This document shows positions 11,514-22,757 of a stretch of 64,000 nt of DNA, one piece after another. The notes under the pieces were generated by a model that saw nothing but the letters and a program-made list of their open reading frames with translations, did no database searches and was not told the DNA's origin. Each line of letters starts with the position of its first letter. The stretch's first letter is position 1. Source of the DNA: Microstegium vimineum (taxonomy: Eukaryota > Streptophyta > Magnoliopsida > Poales > Poaceae); contig CM039124.1 of the NCBI GenBank assembly GCA_022036555.1, forward strand, positions 57,368,130 through 57,432,129, in the 5' to 3' direction. The position numbers and the translations under genes are program-made.

Positions 11514-12225
11514 TTAGCACCCAGTTATGTATGGGCACATTAACTGATGATCAACTCTTATGCGGACAATTAAAATGTTGAAATAAGAAAAGACAAATCT
11601 CCTGTTGAAGGATTGGCTGGACCCACCCAAGCTCACTACGGAAACCTACCAAATCCTAAAAGCAATGTGACGTTTGCTTACAGTTGCTTTTATTTTAAAG
11701 AAGCAAACTCGTTCTTGCCTTCAACCACACAGATCTGAGATAAGTTCCATCAACAATCCGAGTTGCCTTAAAAAACAATCCGAGTTCATCTCCTTGCGTT
11801 TGTTCTGTGATTCTAGGTACTTGCGACACTGTTACCATAATTGCTTTTCTTTTTATAGGCCGGACTGAAGCAGATTGTGTTGTGTATGTACACTAGTGGG
11901 AGAGGTGAATCATGATCTGAGAGAAATTTTCTCAAGCGTCCATTGATGATCTGGGATTCCCCTCCTACCGGCTTCAAATCCTAGCCAAGTGAAGATCTAC
12001 TGTTGGCTATTTCTCCCTCTCTAGTTTCGAGCCGGTTCGCAGAAGCTGTTTATTGAGCTTTAGAAACAGAAGCTGTACCCTGTGACCATTTCGTCTGGCT
12101 CAGGCTGCCCACTGCATGCAACACCGTCACGAGAAAATGGTTGCTAGCCGACGGTTTCTGGTAGTTTTTCCTGACCATGGAAAATATTCCCTGGGGCACT
12201 TGAACTATGAGTGTGACAACAGGCC
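11514..12225. other. Intergenic, no gene recognised
   Basis: No domain, splice structure or transposon end seen. A minus-strand open stretch from 12328 through this area (MLLLPRSLLL start) begins inside repeat copy B and is repeated in copy C (from about 14172), so it belongs to the repeat. Confidence 0.4.
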
Positions 12226-12380
12226 GAGTGCAGATGCCTGCCCACAGTGGACAGTGCACAGTGGTGAAGAAAATAGCTAGGAGCTCACAAAGAAATGCTA
12301 GCAGTAACGAGCGAGGTAAAAGGAGCATATAAAAGGAGCATATAAACTGATCGATATGACGATATATATGTAGGCTTATA

Positions 12381-12824
12381 CACTAGTAGACGAAGGGACT
12401 TTAGTCCCGATTGCGAATGGGCTTTAGTCTCGGGGTACAACCGGGACTAAAAGTTCTGTCAGCTTAAAAATAATAATTCCTCTCATAACTGCGCCCCGTG
12501 AGAATCAAACCCAAGACCTCAAGCACAGTCTTGCATGTAGCTTACCACTCCACCTACACAACACATCTAATAATGACCGAGACGTTTTCCTTTCGAACCA
12601 ACTCAGCAAGAGACATTTAGTCCCGGTTCATAACACCAACCGGGACTAAAGGGTCTATCTTTAGTCCGGGTTGGTATTACCAACCGGGACTAAATGAGAC
12701 CCTAAAGAGCCCCACCTGCAAAAGTCTGCTGCATTAGCCGTTGAGCAAGGGAACCAACCCCACAAAAAATACCGAGACTAAAGCCAAATTTACATTCAGT
12801 TCAAAGGTTTGTTCTCTACTAGTG
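12381..12824. mobile_element. CACTA-type MITE with internal palindromes
   Basis: A 444-bp element with TIRs CACTAGTAGA and CTACTAGTG. It is flanked by the 3-bp duplication ATA (12378-12380 and 12825-12827). The empty site survives in copy C near 14221, where GGCTTATAACATAGCA reads straight through, which fixes both borders and the duplication. The interior holds several inverted copies of TTTAGTCCCGGTT / AACCGGGACTAAA, the classic repeat of this grass family. Confidence 0.9.
12483..12580 (-). other. tRNA-like A-box/B-box stretch inside the CACTA MITE
   Basis: Read on the minus strand, GTGGAGTGGTAAGCTAC is followed by CTTGGGTTTGATTCTCAC. These resemble the internal A and B boxes of a tRNA gene. 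I could not fold a full cloverleaf, so it looks like a tRNA-derived relic, not a working gene. Confidence 0.35.
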
Positions 12825-12935
12825 ATAACATAGCAGTATAGTGAAGGTGTGAAAAAATCCGCTCTGCTTCGATCATCTGCTCCTATTTGTTGTTGATGAT
12901 AATGTTTTGTAAATTGAGAATTTTATTTATTTATT

Positions 12936-13446
12936 TTAGAGTGTTACTTTTTGTGAGATAAGGCCAGCTTTAATTTTGAGAAATTCAGAACAAGCGGTCA
13001 AGTCAAGCTTCTTCTCAATCTCACGCAACCAGTCATTTGCGGCGATTGGATCACTGTCTGTGCCATCAAAGATGGGTGATCTCAGCTTCAGAAAGCCTTC
13101 AAGATTCCTCCGGAAGTCATCAGGGCGACCTTTATGGCGGCGATTCATTCCTTCAGCCAGAGCGGCGAGCAACTGCGTCTGCAGAACCATCACCTCTTCT
13201 AGGTTTGACGCGGGAGGAGGTGCTTCATTGCCAGCAGGTGGAGGATTCGGTGATGCTTCCTGCACCCGGTGGTGGCATGGGTGGATTCTCTAGAGCGGGA
13301 GGCGTGTGAGCACGGCGCAGTTCCTCCTCCAAGTTCTCAGGGGGCGGGTTGCGTCCACCACGCCCACGGCCTCGTCCCCGCCCCCGCCTGGGAGCGGGCG
13401 TGGGAGACGGTGAGCGGTTCAAGCGTACAGATCGATGGGTCGACAT
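12936..13446 (-). pseudogene. Ty3/gypsy gag fragment, frameshifted
   Basis: The N-terminal part of a gypsy gag begins at an ATG at 13446 (MSTHRSVRLNRSPSPTP, then an Arg/Gly-rich run) and continues in another frame from about 13265 with LEGFLKLRSPIFDGT and DWLREIEKKLDL. This is the typical start of the gag helical domain in chromovirus-like grass elements. The frame change near 13240 shows at least one indel. Homology stops at about 12980, where repeat copy B begins. No pol, LTR or primer-binding site was found, so this is a stranded fragment. Confidence 0.75.
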
Positions 13447-14036
13447 CTGTAGTAACCAACACGACTTGTGAGTTATACATGACAGTGATGATTTACATAT
13501 TATGATTAAATTAATTATTGAAAAAGTATTTTAATCTATCCAACACTCAAACAAAGAAGCATGAAAAACCATAGGATGCACTAATATCCAAGCACTCATT
13601 ACATGAGTTTTATTACATAGCATAACTACGCTCAGATGACGTGCGGGAATCGTACTACTCGTAGGTAGCATTACTCATGGTGGTCCTATCCTCATCCTAG
13701 GAGTTACTCTAGAGGCTGTCGAGTACAACGGAAGGGATACGAGCATCTGCAGCTAACATCTCGTCATTGGTACAAGCGGGTGACGTAGGACAGTGTCTCA
13801 GCAAGCTCGGGTCTCACTCCGGTCTGGTTCAGCCCCTGAGATGGGCAAGCCTCCAGGTTGAGTCGAGTCGACCCAATGTCGAACGTCTCCTTCCTCGCCT
13901 TCTTGCGTGTAGACACGGGAAGGTGGTCTTGCATCTCCACTCCTTGTCTCTCTTCTAGTCAGACTTCCTCCAAGTCTTGGTGGTTCTCTCACACTTCTCT
14001 CCCAGGTACTCTCAGGCACCCATAGCGCTGCCCACC
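13447..14036. other. Probable retroelement leader remnant, no gene
   Basis: Lies on the 5' side of the gag fragment and ends where repeat copy C begins, so it is probably part of the same insertion. No LTR ends or gene recognised. Confidence 0.4.
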
Positions 14037-14670
14037 AGACTTGCCCGATGCCGCTCATTCCGAGTGCAGCAAAATGCAGATGCCTGCCCAGTGGACAGTG
14101 CACAGTGGTGAAGAAAATAACTAGGAGCTCACAAAGAAATGCTAGCAGTAACGAGCGAGGTAAAAGGAGCATATAAACTGATCGAGCCACTGATCGGTAT
14201 GACAGTATATATGTGTAGGCTTATAACATAGCAAGCAGTACGGTGAAGGTGTGAAAAAATCTGCTCTGCTTCGTCATCTGCTCCTATTTGTTGTAGATGA
14301 TAATGTTTTGTAAATTGAGAAATTTATTTATTTATTTATGAGTGTAACTTTTTGTAAGATAAGGTCAGCTTTAATTTTGCTACGCGTGCGTGTGTGTCGG
14401 TTGGATCAGGACACTTATTCTATAGCTTTATTAGACTGCAGAGGAGAAGATGTTTTTAATGGGCAGCGTCATTTCCTTATTTATATATCCTCGTGAGGTG
14501 GATGGTGGTATGGCGACGTGTGAGCGTGTCAATGGTGAACTACGGAGCCCACGGCATGAGCCGAAGCGTCGATTGTACCTGAGCCATGGTGGTAACGGCG
14601 ATGTTATGATGGCGCGCATCCATCCCAGGAGTGGTACGCGGTGATATCTCTCAAGCCCCAGACACCTATA
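14037..14670 (+). repeat. Dispersed repeat family P, copy C
   Basis: Starts with GACTTGCCCGATGCCGCTC as in copy A, matches copy B through AGCTTTAATTTTG, and continues with TACGCGTG and GGTTGGATCAGGAC as in copy A. It keeps the empty site of the CACTA element found in copy B. It has about 170 bp (roughly 14460-14628) absent from copy A before the shared GAGTGGTA and CTCAAGCCCCAGACACC end. Confidence 0.78.
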
Positions 14671-16099
14671 TCACGATGAAATTGGACTATTTGAACAAAA
14701 TATATAACCAAAAATTGAACTGATATAACCAAAACCGAATAGTAATACGGTTCCTAGTTCTAAGTAACCGAATTATACCAGATTAGTTCGGTTCTTGCTA
14801 TAGACATAATTGCATTGATGTGATGTTTGGTTCGTTCATATTACAGTGGGGCCTACTTACAGCGTTAACTACTTCTGTTACTTTTTGTTTGTTTAATACG
14901 GGATGTAACCTGATGTCACAACTCGATATCACCCCTTCAGAAACTTGTTCCCCCTCGATTTTAGGCGGTAAAGGATCCCAATAATCATGCCTACAATAGG
15001 GTTAGAGTTATATTTATATCCCCTAGGATTGTCTCTCTACCGTTAATTTCCAATACGGTACTAAACATATAGTAGCCCTCTAAAAAAACTCAAGTCGTAA
15101 CATAACCAAACGGTACACATATTCGACACAAACCTAACAATAAGTTTATATGCATGTGTCAGATTTCATTAGCGGGAATGCTAAGTTGAACCATACATAC
15201 TTTTACTCCTAGCTTAACCTATAAAATAAAATGTATACAAGGACTCCTTTTGAGACACTGGCTCATTTTTTAAGAAACTCTAGAGGAGGCAAGACATCAC
15301 AACTATAATATTAGTTCATATTTATCAAAAGGGCAAGCTGAAAATCATGAATGAACGATTGTTTAGACAACAAAGTCAGTTTGTGCTCATCATCCAACAA
15401 TAGGCCGCATCTTCTTATCGTCTAGAAATATATAGGTTCCATCTTTCACAGAAGAGACGGGGGATGTTGAAATAGAGAAGGTGAACATTTTAGTGGCCCA
15501 AAAGCTCAAGTGGTGTAGATCAATCATATGAATTCAAGCTTGAGTACCATAAGTTGTTGTTCATGGATGTACCACGATTTGTAGAGACTCAATGGAAAAG
15601 CCAATGATTAGTATGATTTCTGATGCCTCTCAATCCCAAGATATACATGTCGAAGCACATGTCACATCATGACCTCTTCCATTGAGTGTTAGTAGTGGGA
15701 AATAGAAACATGAACTAATAGGAGGATAAAATGAACTTGCAAGTATGTAAGAGAGGGGAGTATATATATTGGACACTGGGCATGCAGTGGGTTCACACTG
15801 ATAGTATTTACAAAATGGATCGATCGTTCAATTTGCGATGGAAGTGTAGCACTACTACATTTACACTTACTACCTAAAACAACTAAATATATAGTGTTAA
15901 TGCACTAAAGCGACGAGCATTGACATGTATGGCTACTTATTATTATATTTAGGTTAAAAAGCATGTGCGTAGGCTGCGATTGTGGAACCACCTGACATCA
16001 CCATAAATCCTCTTTACTATATGCCACATATCTAAAGTTATCCATCGCGTCATTCATATATAACTGATTAGTCACTCCTGAACTTGTGGTGTGCAAATT
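14671..16099. other. Intergenic repeat-derived DNA
   Basis: AT-rich, with scattered matches to 10.5 kb and 21.7 kb (see family Q). No gene seen. The last 13 bases (16100-16112) form the left target duplication of the LINE. Confidence 0.4.
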
Positions 16100-16112
16100 A
16101 ACAGTAGACTTG

Positions 16113-18048
16113 TTTTTTTTTGAAGGGTCAGCAGGGGAGTCCCCTACCTATATTTTAATTTTCATTAAAGAATAAAAGAATGTACAAGAACAAACAAAAG
16201 AAAAACGGGAGAAGAACAGGAGGAGAGGAAGAAAAAAAAAAAGAACAGTTACAAGGTTGCCAAGCCCAAAGAGAAAAAACACAAAACTTCACAGAAAAGT
16301 GTCTCACCATTGGGATAGAGGGCCTTTCGTTGCTTCTCTAGCCTTGATACACACCAGGCTGAGCTCCTCCTTGAAATGCCTTTTCCACATCGACAAGTTA
16401 CAGTTTCCATTGTCAAAAATAATGTTGTTTCTTGCCTTCCATATAATCCAACATGTTGTTATCATGATTTCCCTGAAGATGGAGTGACCAAAAGTAGACC
16501 TGGCTTCAATGACCATATCCAATGGATCCAAGTTTGCATTCCAAAAAATATGCAGGGCATCCCAACAATCTTGATTGAAAGGGCATGTAAAAAAGAGGTG
16601 TTCTAGTGTTTCTTCACTACCACTGTTGCAAAGAACACAATTGTAGTCCTCAAGAATTCTATTCTTTCTTCTTAGAAGATTCCTTGTGTTGAGGCGATCT
16701 CTCAGTAGAAGCCAAAAGAAAATTTTATGTTTTCCCAGATTACTAGATGACCAGAGCCAATTGAAAAGAGGCGATGCTTGCAGGTTCCCTCTCAGAAGTT
16801 TGTAGGCTTTACTAGGGCTGAAAATGGAACCCCACTAGTAAACCCATTTGTCATTAACTCCAGGATTCAGATTTAAGTTTAGCACAAATTCCTGAACTTC
16901 ATTCAACTGGGATGCAGCTTGACTGGAAAGAGGAAGACTGAAGATTCTGTCCAACTCATTGTTAAGCACGAAGTACAGAGATGACTTTGGCTTTTTGACA
17001 AAAGAGAAAAGTTGTGGGAACCTGTTCTTTAGAGAATTACCAGCACAAGATTGTTGCCAAAACACTATAGTGTTACCCTTATTAGGCATGCAAGCAGAGA
17101 TGGATTCAAAATTGTCAAAAAGTTTCAGAATGTCCTTCCACCAAAAGGAGCCGCTAGGACATCTCACCTGTGGTGGCGTCTGCTGATTTCTATACAAATT
17201 ATTCCAAGTTAAATGAACCCATGGCAGATCAGAATGATATATAAAATTTGTCCATATGCTTGAGGAGAAGAGCAGTATTCTGTGTTTTGAGATCAATGAT
17301 ACCAAGACCTCCTTTCTTTGGTCTGCAAGCTGAATCCCAAGCTACCAAGCAATTACCTTTTCTATTTATTTCACCCCCACTCCAAAGACACTTTTTTCTG
17401 TACCCATCTATTTGCTTGATGATGTGTGGAGGTAGTTGGAGGGAAGACATGTAGAAAGTTGGAAGAGCTGACATGACCGAATTCACTAAAATAAGTCTGC
17501 CATGATATGACAGAAATTTACTCACAACAGACAGCCTATTCTCAATCCTTGTCAACATTGGAGAAAATTCTTGCAAGGTTGGTTTAGTTGTTCCCAGGGG
17601 AGGACCAAGATAGGTGAAAGGCATTGCTCCCACAGCACAGCCAAAGGTATTAGTGAGGTGAATGATTCTCGAATCTGAGACATTGATAGGCACTAAAAAG
17701 GATTTCTGAAAATTACATGTAAACCAGTTGAATCTGAGAAGCCTCTTAGCAGACATTTAAGATTGAAGATAGTTTTCACATCAGCTGGTAGGATTAGTAA
17801 AGTGTCATCCGCATACTGCACAATTGGATAATCACCTCCAAAGTTCTCATTAATAGGATGTTTTAAAATGTCTTTGTTCCAAGTATTGTTGACTATAGAT
17901 TGAAGCAGGTCTGTTGTTAAAACAAAAAGAAGAGGGGAAAGAGGGTCCCCTTGTCTCACACCCCTTTTGCATAAGAAAGGTTTACCTGGTATGCCATTTA
18001 GGAGGACTGCAGACTCTCCAGAACTCAGCAGACTATGAATCCATCTCA
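16113..18048 (-). mobile_element. 5'-truncated non-LTR retrotransposon (L1-type LINE)
   Basis: A 1.94-kb LINE inserted in minus orientation. It is bounded by a perfect 13-bp target duplication AACAGTAGACTTG (16100-16112 and 18049-18061) and starts on the plus strand with a T-run, the complement of the 3' poly(A) tail. The coding remnant, read from 18048 down, carries the second half of the reverse transcriptase: VRQGDPLSPLLF, the active site QYADD (about 17802-17819), then YLGPPLG, and at the C-terminus a zf-RVT-like region with LCNSGSEETLEHLFF and CWIIWKARNN. Several frameshifts and stops separate these pieces. The endonuclease and the N-terminal RT are missing because of 5' truncation. Confidence 0.93.
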
Positions 18049-18061
18049 ACAGTAGACTTGT

Positions 18062-18499
18062 AAGCTATAGCTTCAATAAATTACTTGGCCACTTGCAAAA
18101 AAGATCTGCCCTAGGGTTTAAGAGAAGACCTCTAACTCTGACAAGTGTAAAATGTAATAGTGCTGCAGTTTTATCTCAAAATAAATAATCACTAGACTGA
18201 AACAACCTGTTCTAAAATAGTTATATCGACATGAGCCTAGACGTCCATGGTCATCCCTTGCATGTCTCTGATATGATCCATGCTCGTTTTAGTCTCCCTA
18301 TAGTTCCATTACCAATTTTAGTTATCACACCACTGACACTCGTTGGAGCTAGGAGAGGTCAATTAATGAAAAATGCGCTTCGGTCAGCATGTCACTTGCT
18401 TGCTGGGACACTAGCTTCTTAGTTGATAAATGTTTTGCAGTTTAAATATAAATGATTATTTGTTTATTTCTCTCCATTCTGGTGAGATAATCGCATATA
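18062..18499. other. Intergenic, no gene recognised
   Basis: Resumes the sequence interrupted by the LINE. No domain, splice structure or terminal repeat seen. Confidence 0.4.
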
Positions 18500-18765
18500 T
18501 TATATGACATAACTAAAGCTCTGCTACGTAGATATTAGTTAGAGCAGGGACTTCCTTTGTGTTAGGCGTACAGCTACATGGCAGAAGAAATGTGTTACTA
18601 AATTGGGTGTCTATAATAATGCTAGTAAGTTGAGAAGATACTTCTTTTATGTGCAGACATTGAGATTGAGCTATTCTGAAGTTCAGCGTTGCATGCTGTA
18701 ACCTGTAATTAAACAAAGTTATTACTTTTATCTTTCCCCACGCCATAGGTCATGCGTCTCTGGAC
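18500..18765 (+). repeat. Dispersed repeat family Q, copy 2
   Basis: Same-strand counterpart of 9712-9990. Indels and many substitutions show that it is old. Downstream the two copies stay loosely collinear, but this side has an extra segment of about 430 bp (18770-19200). Confidence 0.68.
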
Positions 18766-21700
18766 CATTATCTCAGATCATCAACTCACTAGATGTCTAG
18801 ATCAGTTGCACTCGCTCAATCAATTTGACACACTCTACCTCTGCTCTATCCCAAGACGCTAAAACCTAACTGCAGATCATAACTAACATGCACGACAAGG
18901 CAACACCTTTTTTTCTCGATCACGCAAAAGAATTACGCGTCTTTGTATTAAGATAGAAAAAAGTTTGATACAACACGCCTTAGCGCCGCCCTAGGGGGTT
19001 AGAAGAATTGTATACATGGATGCTCATTGTACATAGACACTCAGACCTACCCTAGTGTATTGAATTCTATGGTGCTATACATTGGGAACAGATCAACCTG
19101 AAGAGAAACGGCGTCTATAGAAGACCTATGCCCGCGCAGCTAGGCGGGAATAGCTCATGAAGCGTTTCCATGTGATCAGGGACACCACCGTAGATTTCAC
19201 CTTTTGATTCAGTCAGCGATGAAGAACACTCAGAATTTTCCGTGTTGTGCGCGGCTGGACAAGCTAGCCAAACCTGGACTCGAGAGAAGATAGTAAGGCA
19301 ATGCATCGGAGACCTTTGCTCGGCAATCCTTTTTACCTCACCGGAAATGGATGCTTCATTTCACTGATGTTCAGTGATCGATACCTACACAACAAAAGAT
19401 AATAAGGTCTTCCAAACATTGAACGAATGAGTGTATTGAATTGAATCTTAACGTACATTCAATCTGCAGACAGTAATTTTTATTGGCTTGACCTTTATAG
19501 TAGCTAAGGTTGGAGTTGGACCACTGTTCTTCAGCATTCTGCTTGACCGCAGGGCCAACCATCACCACCTGTGGTGGCAAACTGCCAACACAAGCCAATG
19601 GTCAGTTGATTATGAATTCCCAATGCAGCTCATTCCCAAATCCAAGAGCAACATCATATCAGGCATGCTTCGTCGAAGTTGGCCTAGATGGACAACATGA
19701 CAGTGACAGAATGTCTGAATATGTAAAAGAATCAACAAGGTAAAGAAGCAGAGATGCAAGAAATTGCAAGAGATCAATATGTAGTACATCAAAGACAGTA
19801 GTGCATGACTATATATATATGGTAGTATGGTACCAAAGTAAGATGCTACATCAGAACAATCACACTGGTAAAGTACATATAGTAGATTGAATGCTAGTTT
19901 GGGAACCCAACTAACATCTGAGGTCGTACGTAGGAACAAAAAAAAAGCAATAGAAACTCTGATAAAACCCAACAAATGCATGTGGTGTAGTAATCATGAG
20001 TCTCAGAACATATGAGGGTAATCATGAGGATTATATTTATCGTGTGGACCAATAATGGGACACAATCGCACCTAACGCCAAGTGATTTGCTCGAATTGGG
20101 AACCACCAACAGGGGGTGTAGGGATAAATTTGAGGGACTCCACCAAATAAAATGAAGCCTACTAAAATTAATGGAAATGAGTTCAGTACATGGACCACAA
20201 AACTTTAATTTCAAAATAAATAACAATAAAACTACAATGGCATACGTTCGCTAGCTATATACTATAAATAAAGACTATGGACATGAGTGTCATTGCTCGA
20301 TCACACTAGGGCACTAGGCTCTTGCATGCATATGTGTGCGTGTGTATGTGCGTGCTCCCTCATTTTATCCTCCAAACACTCAACAGAGAGAGGTCAGTGC
20401 AACATGCATGGATTTCTATATCAGCATCATTGCCTTGGGATTGAGTGGCATCAGCAAAAACATATCCGGTGACCTATAGTAGTAGCCGATTCTGCTGCAG
20501 AACTCGCTTGATCCACCACAAATTTGGTATCCTTGGCCTCTGATCTGGTCGATCTATAGCCAGCGATGGAGCTTGAGTCGACTAGCGTGGGCACTTGATG
20601 GACGTGTGCAAGAGGTCCTCCCCTTTTTCCCTTTGCCCCTTCCATCCACTTGCTAGCTTCTAGCCCATGCATCGGCAACGGTGGCTTCATGTATGTGTCA
20701 TACGTACGTATTGCTGCTTCCATGGCACTCATTGTTACAGTTGTGTGTCAGGAGCAAGGAGAAGGCCGAGTACGAGTAGTGTATCTGGTAAGACAATAGT
20801 GAAGGCGGTTGTTAGCAGTGGCATACGTCCTAGGACCAATCGGGTGTGTGAGTCGGCATGTGGCCGTGTAAGTGATGGTATATAAGTACCGAAGCGCCTC
20901 TCCATTGGAAGTATCGAATACCAGAAATCTGAACTTATCTGTTACATTTCAGTTACAACCAAATACATTCAGTTGCTAGATTCTACAAGTTCTTGTTCTG
21001 TTCTTGCAATTACATATTCCTAGCATTCTTCTACTTAGTTTCATAGTCAAGCTTGATATGCAGCTTGACATTGTGGATGACCTGTAGTGGTAGTGTGTTG
21101 GAATCTGCTCGGGATCAATCATTGCTAGAACGCTCGCTTTCACTCGATGAACTGGATGAACACGCTCGGAACGAACCGGTGAACCGGCGTGAACTCTGTG
21201 GACACGAATTTGGCGCAACGCACGAACTGCTGCATTTTCTGGTTTTCTTTTCTTTTATTGACACAGATACATGCTTGGCATGATCTCCTATAAGAGATTC
21301 AGTTCATTGTCGACCATATAATTGTGAGGATTTACAAATAGCGTGCACGCGCTTATTTGTAATGCATATAAGCAGTTGGCCACGTCACCGCCAAACTAGA
21401 AGGCCTACCAGGTCCAGAGCATCTGCCCTGGTCCCCTGCATATAAAGTCACATCCTAATAACTATACTCCTACGTCTCCTACCAAGAAAAAATATACAAA
21501 GCAGAAGAACTGCACTAGGATGAGAAAATTAAACATAGGTTTAAACCTACGTGATGGATGTTCAGCCATTTCCTGTCGTGGTTCTATGCAAATTCGTGCT
21601 TGAGGAGATTTAGTTATTCTTGGTGTATGTGGTTTGGAGACGATACCGAGTAGAGGCCATGACACCAAAGTATCAAATCCACCTCAGCCATCAGCTGCCG

Positions 21701-22072
21701 CCTGCGGGATACACTTCGCTGATGCCGCTCAATCTCAACAAGCTGGTGACATGCTGAAGTGCATGCATGTTGTATCGACCTCCTTTGATGAGTGTTTGGG
21801 GGAGGATAAAACGAGTATGCAGGCGCAGGGCAAAGAATGGGACTGTATGCATCAAGGTTCATGTCGGTAGTATTTATGCTGGAAGCCTGTCCTGGCCTAG
21901 AACGCAACGTTTTAGTTTGTGAAGCCTTTTTTATAGGATAGATGAAAATGCAGCATTGCTACATTTATACTTGTCAGAATTAGAACTATTTTAAACTTCA
22001 TGCAACTCATTGCATGTGGCCGAGCAATTTGTAGCAGATATACATGTTGTGTCTACAATTACGTACCACGAG
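18766..22072. other. Gene-poor repeat landscape
   Basis: No recognisable gene. Pieces align with 7.5-11 kb: 19203-19275, 19303, 20290-20460, 21315-21400, 21715-21760 and 21950-22060. The stretch at about 18905-19000 (CGTCTTTGTATTAAGAT and its surroundings) resembles worn retroelement 3' ends common in grasses. Minus-strand open stretches near 19610-20226 are hydrophobic but AT-rich and match nothing I know. Confidence 0.4.
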
Positions 22073-22190
22073 TTTAGTACTTGGACAAGCTATCTTTAAT
22101 AAATTTCATGGACTCCACCAAATAAAATCAAAGCCTACTAAAGTTGCATGGAAATGAGTTCAGTACTTGGACAAGCTACCTTTAATAAGC
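22073..22190 (+). repeat. 85-bp tandem duplication (partial second unit)
   Basis: TAGTACTTGGACAAGCTA and CTTTAATAA occur at 22073 and again at 22158 (CAGTACTTGGACAAGCTA), 85 bp apart. The intervening GGACTCCACCAAATAAAAT also occurs near 20140, so it is one further copy of the local repeat. Confidence 0.6.
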
Positions 22191-22437
22191 AGGCCATTGG
22201 GAAGTTGAACATTCATTACAACAGATTTTACTCAGTACAGTACTGTAGTGAGCGTAATATTACTGTTGTGTTTGGTTTCTATGGTAATACAACCATTTTT
22301 ATTGGCATGCTGCATGAACCTCTATCCTCCAATTGAACGAGAAGTCAAGAACACATAGTGGAGATATGTCCATGTGTGTGTATGATGAATGATTGACACA
22401 CGTGTGAGAGATTTGAGGTTTTACTGGTTGATTCTTA

Positions 22438-22754
22438 GAGCACCTCCAGTGTGTTCATCGAACCGAGTCTGACAACCGGTCTTGTCAAAATCGATGTTGA
22501 GAAAGGTTCGTCCTCCCTAGTGTGAGCGTCGATTAGTGGACCCACGACATTTGCTTTGCCTCGAGTTTGCAGGCGTGTGTGTACAGGTAATCCAGTCACT
22601 GTGATTGAATATTTTATTTCCCGTGGTTCGAACCTGAAACAAGATTCGCTTTTTCTCTCAGCTCCCAAGGTTCGATGTCCGCAGTGTTCTTGGTTCGATC
22701 ATCGAACATCCAGCGAGGACGATGGTTCGGTTGGCCGAAACACTGGAGTTGCTC
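22438..22754. mobile_element. Tourist-like MITE (PIF/Harbinger)
   Basis: A 317-bp element with TIRs GAGCACCTCCAGTG and CACTGGAGTTGCTC (one mismatch), flanked by TTA (22435-22437 and 22755-22757). Inside, ATCGAACC and GGTTCGAT-type words recur in both orientations. Confidence 0.75.
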
Positions 22755-22757
22755 TTA

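Larger units (their letters stand above)
12226..12979 (+). repeat. Dispersed repeat family P, copy B (interrupted by a CACTA element)
   Basis: Closely matches copy C at 14073-14370, including CAGATGCCTGCCCA, GTGGACAGTGCACAGTGG, GAAATGCTAGCAGTAACGAG and ATAATGTTTTGTAAATTGAG. It is split by the MITE at 12381-12824 and stops abruptly at 12979, where copy C goes on with CTACGCGTG. A gag remnant follows, so an insertion or rearrangement truncated it. Confidence 0.8.

Noticed and set aside
12050..12328. Minus-strand peptide with a signal-peptide-like start (MLLLPRSLLLAF)
   Set aside because: The same start recurs in repeat copy C and then diverges at once, so it belongs to the dispersed repeat and is not a conserved gene.
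19610..20226. Hydrophobic minus-strand open frames that look like membrane proteins
   Set aside because: AT-rich, short, no ATG-led conserved core. The region is partly repeated elsewhere, so chance is more likely.
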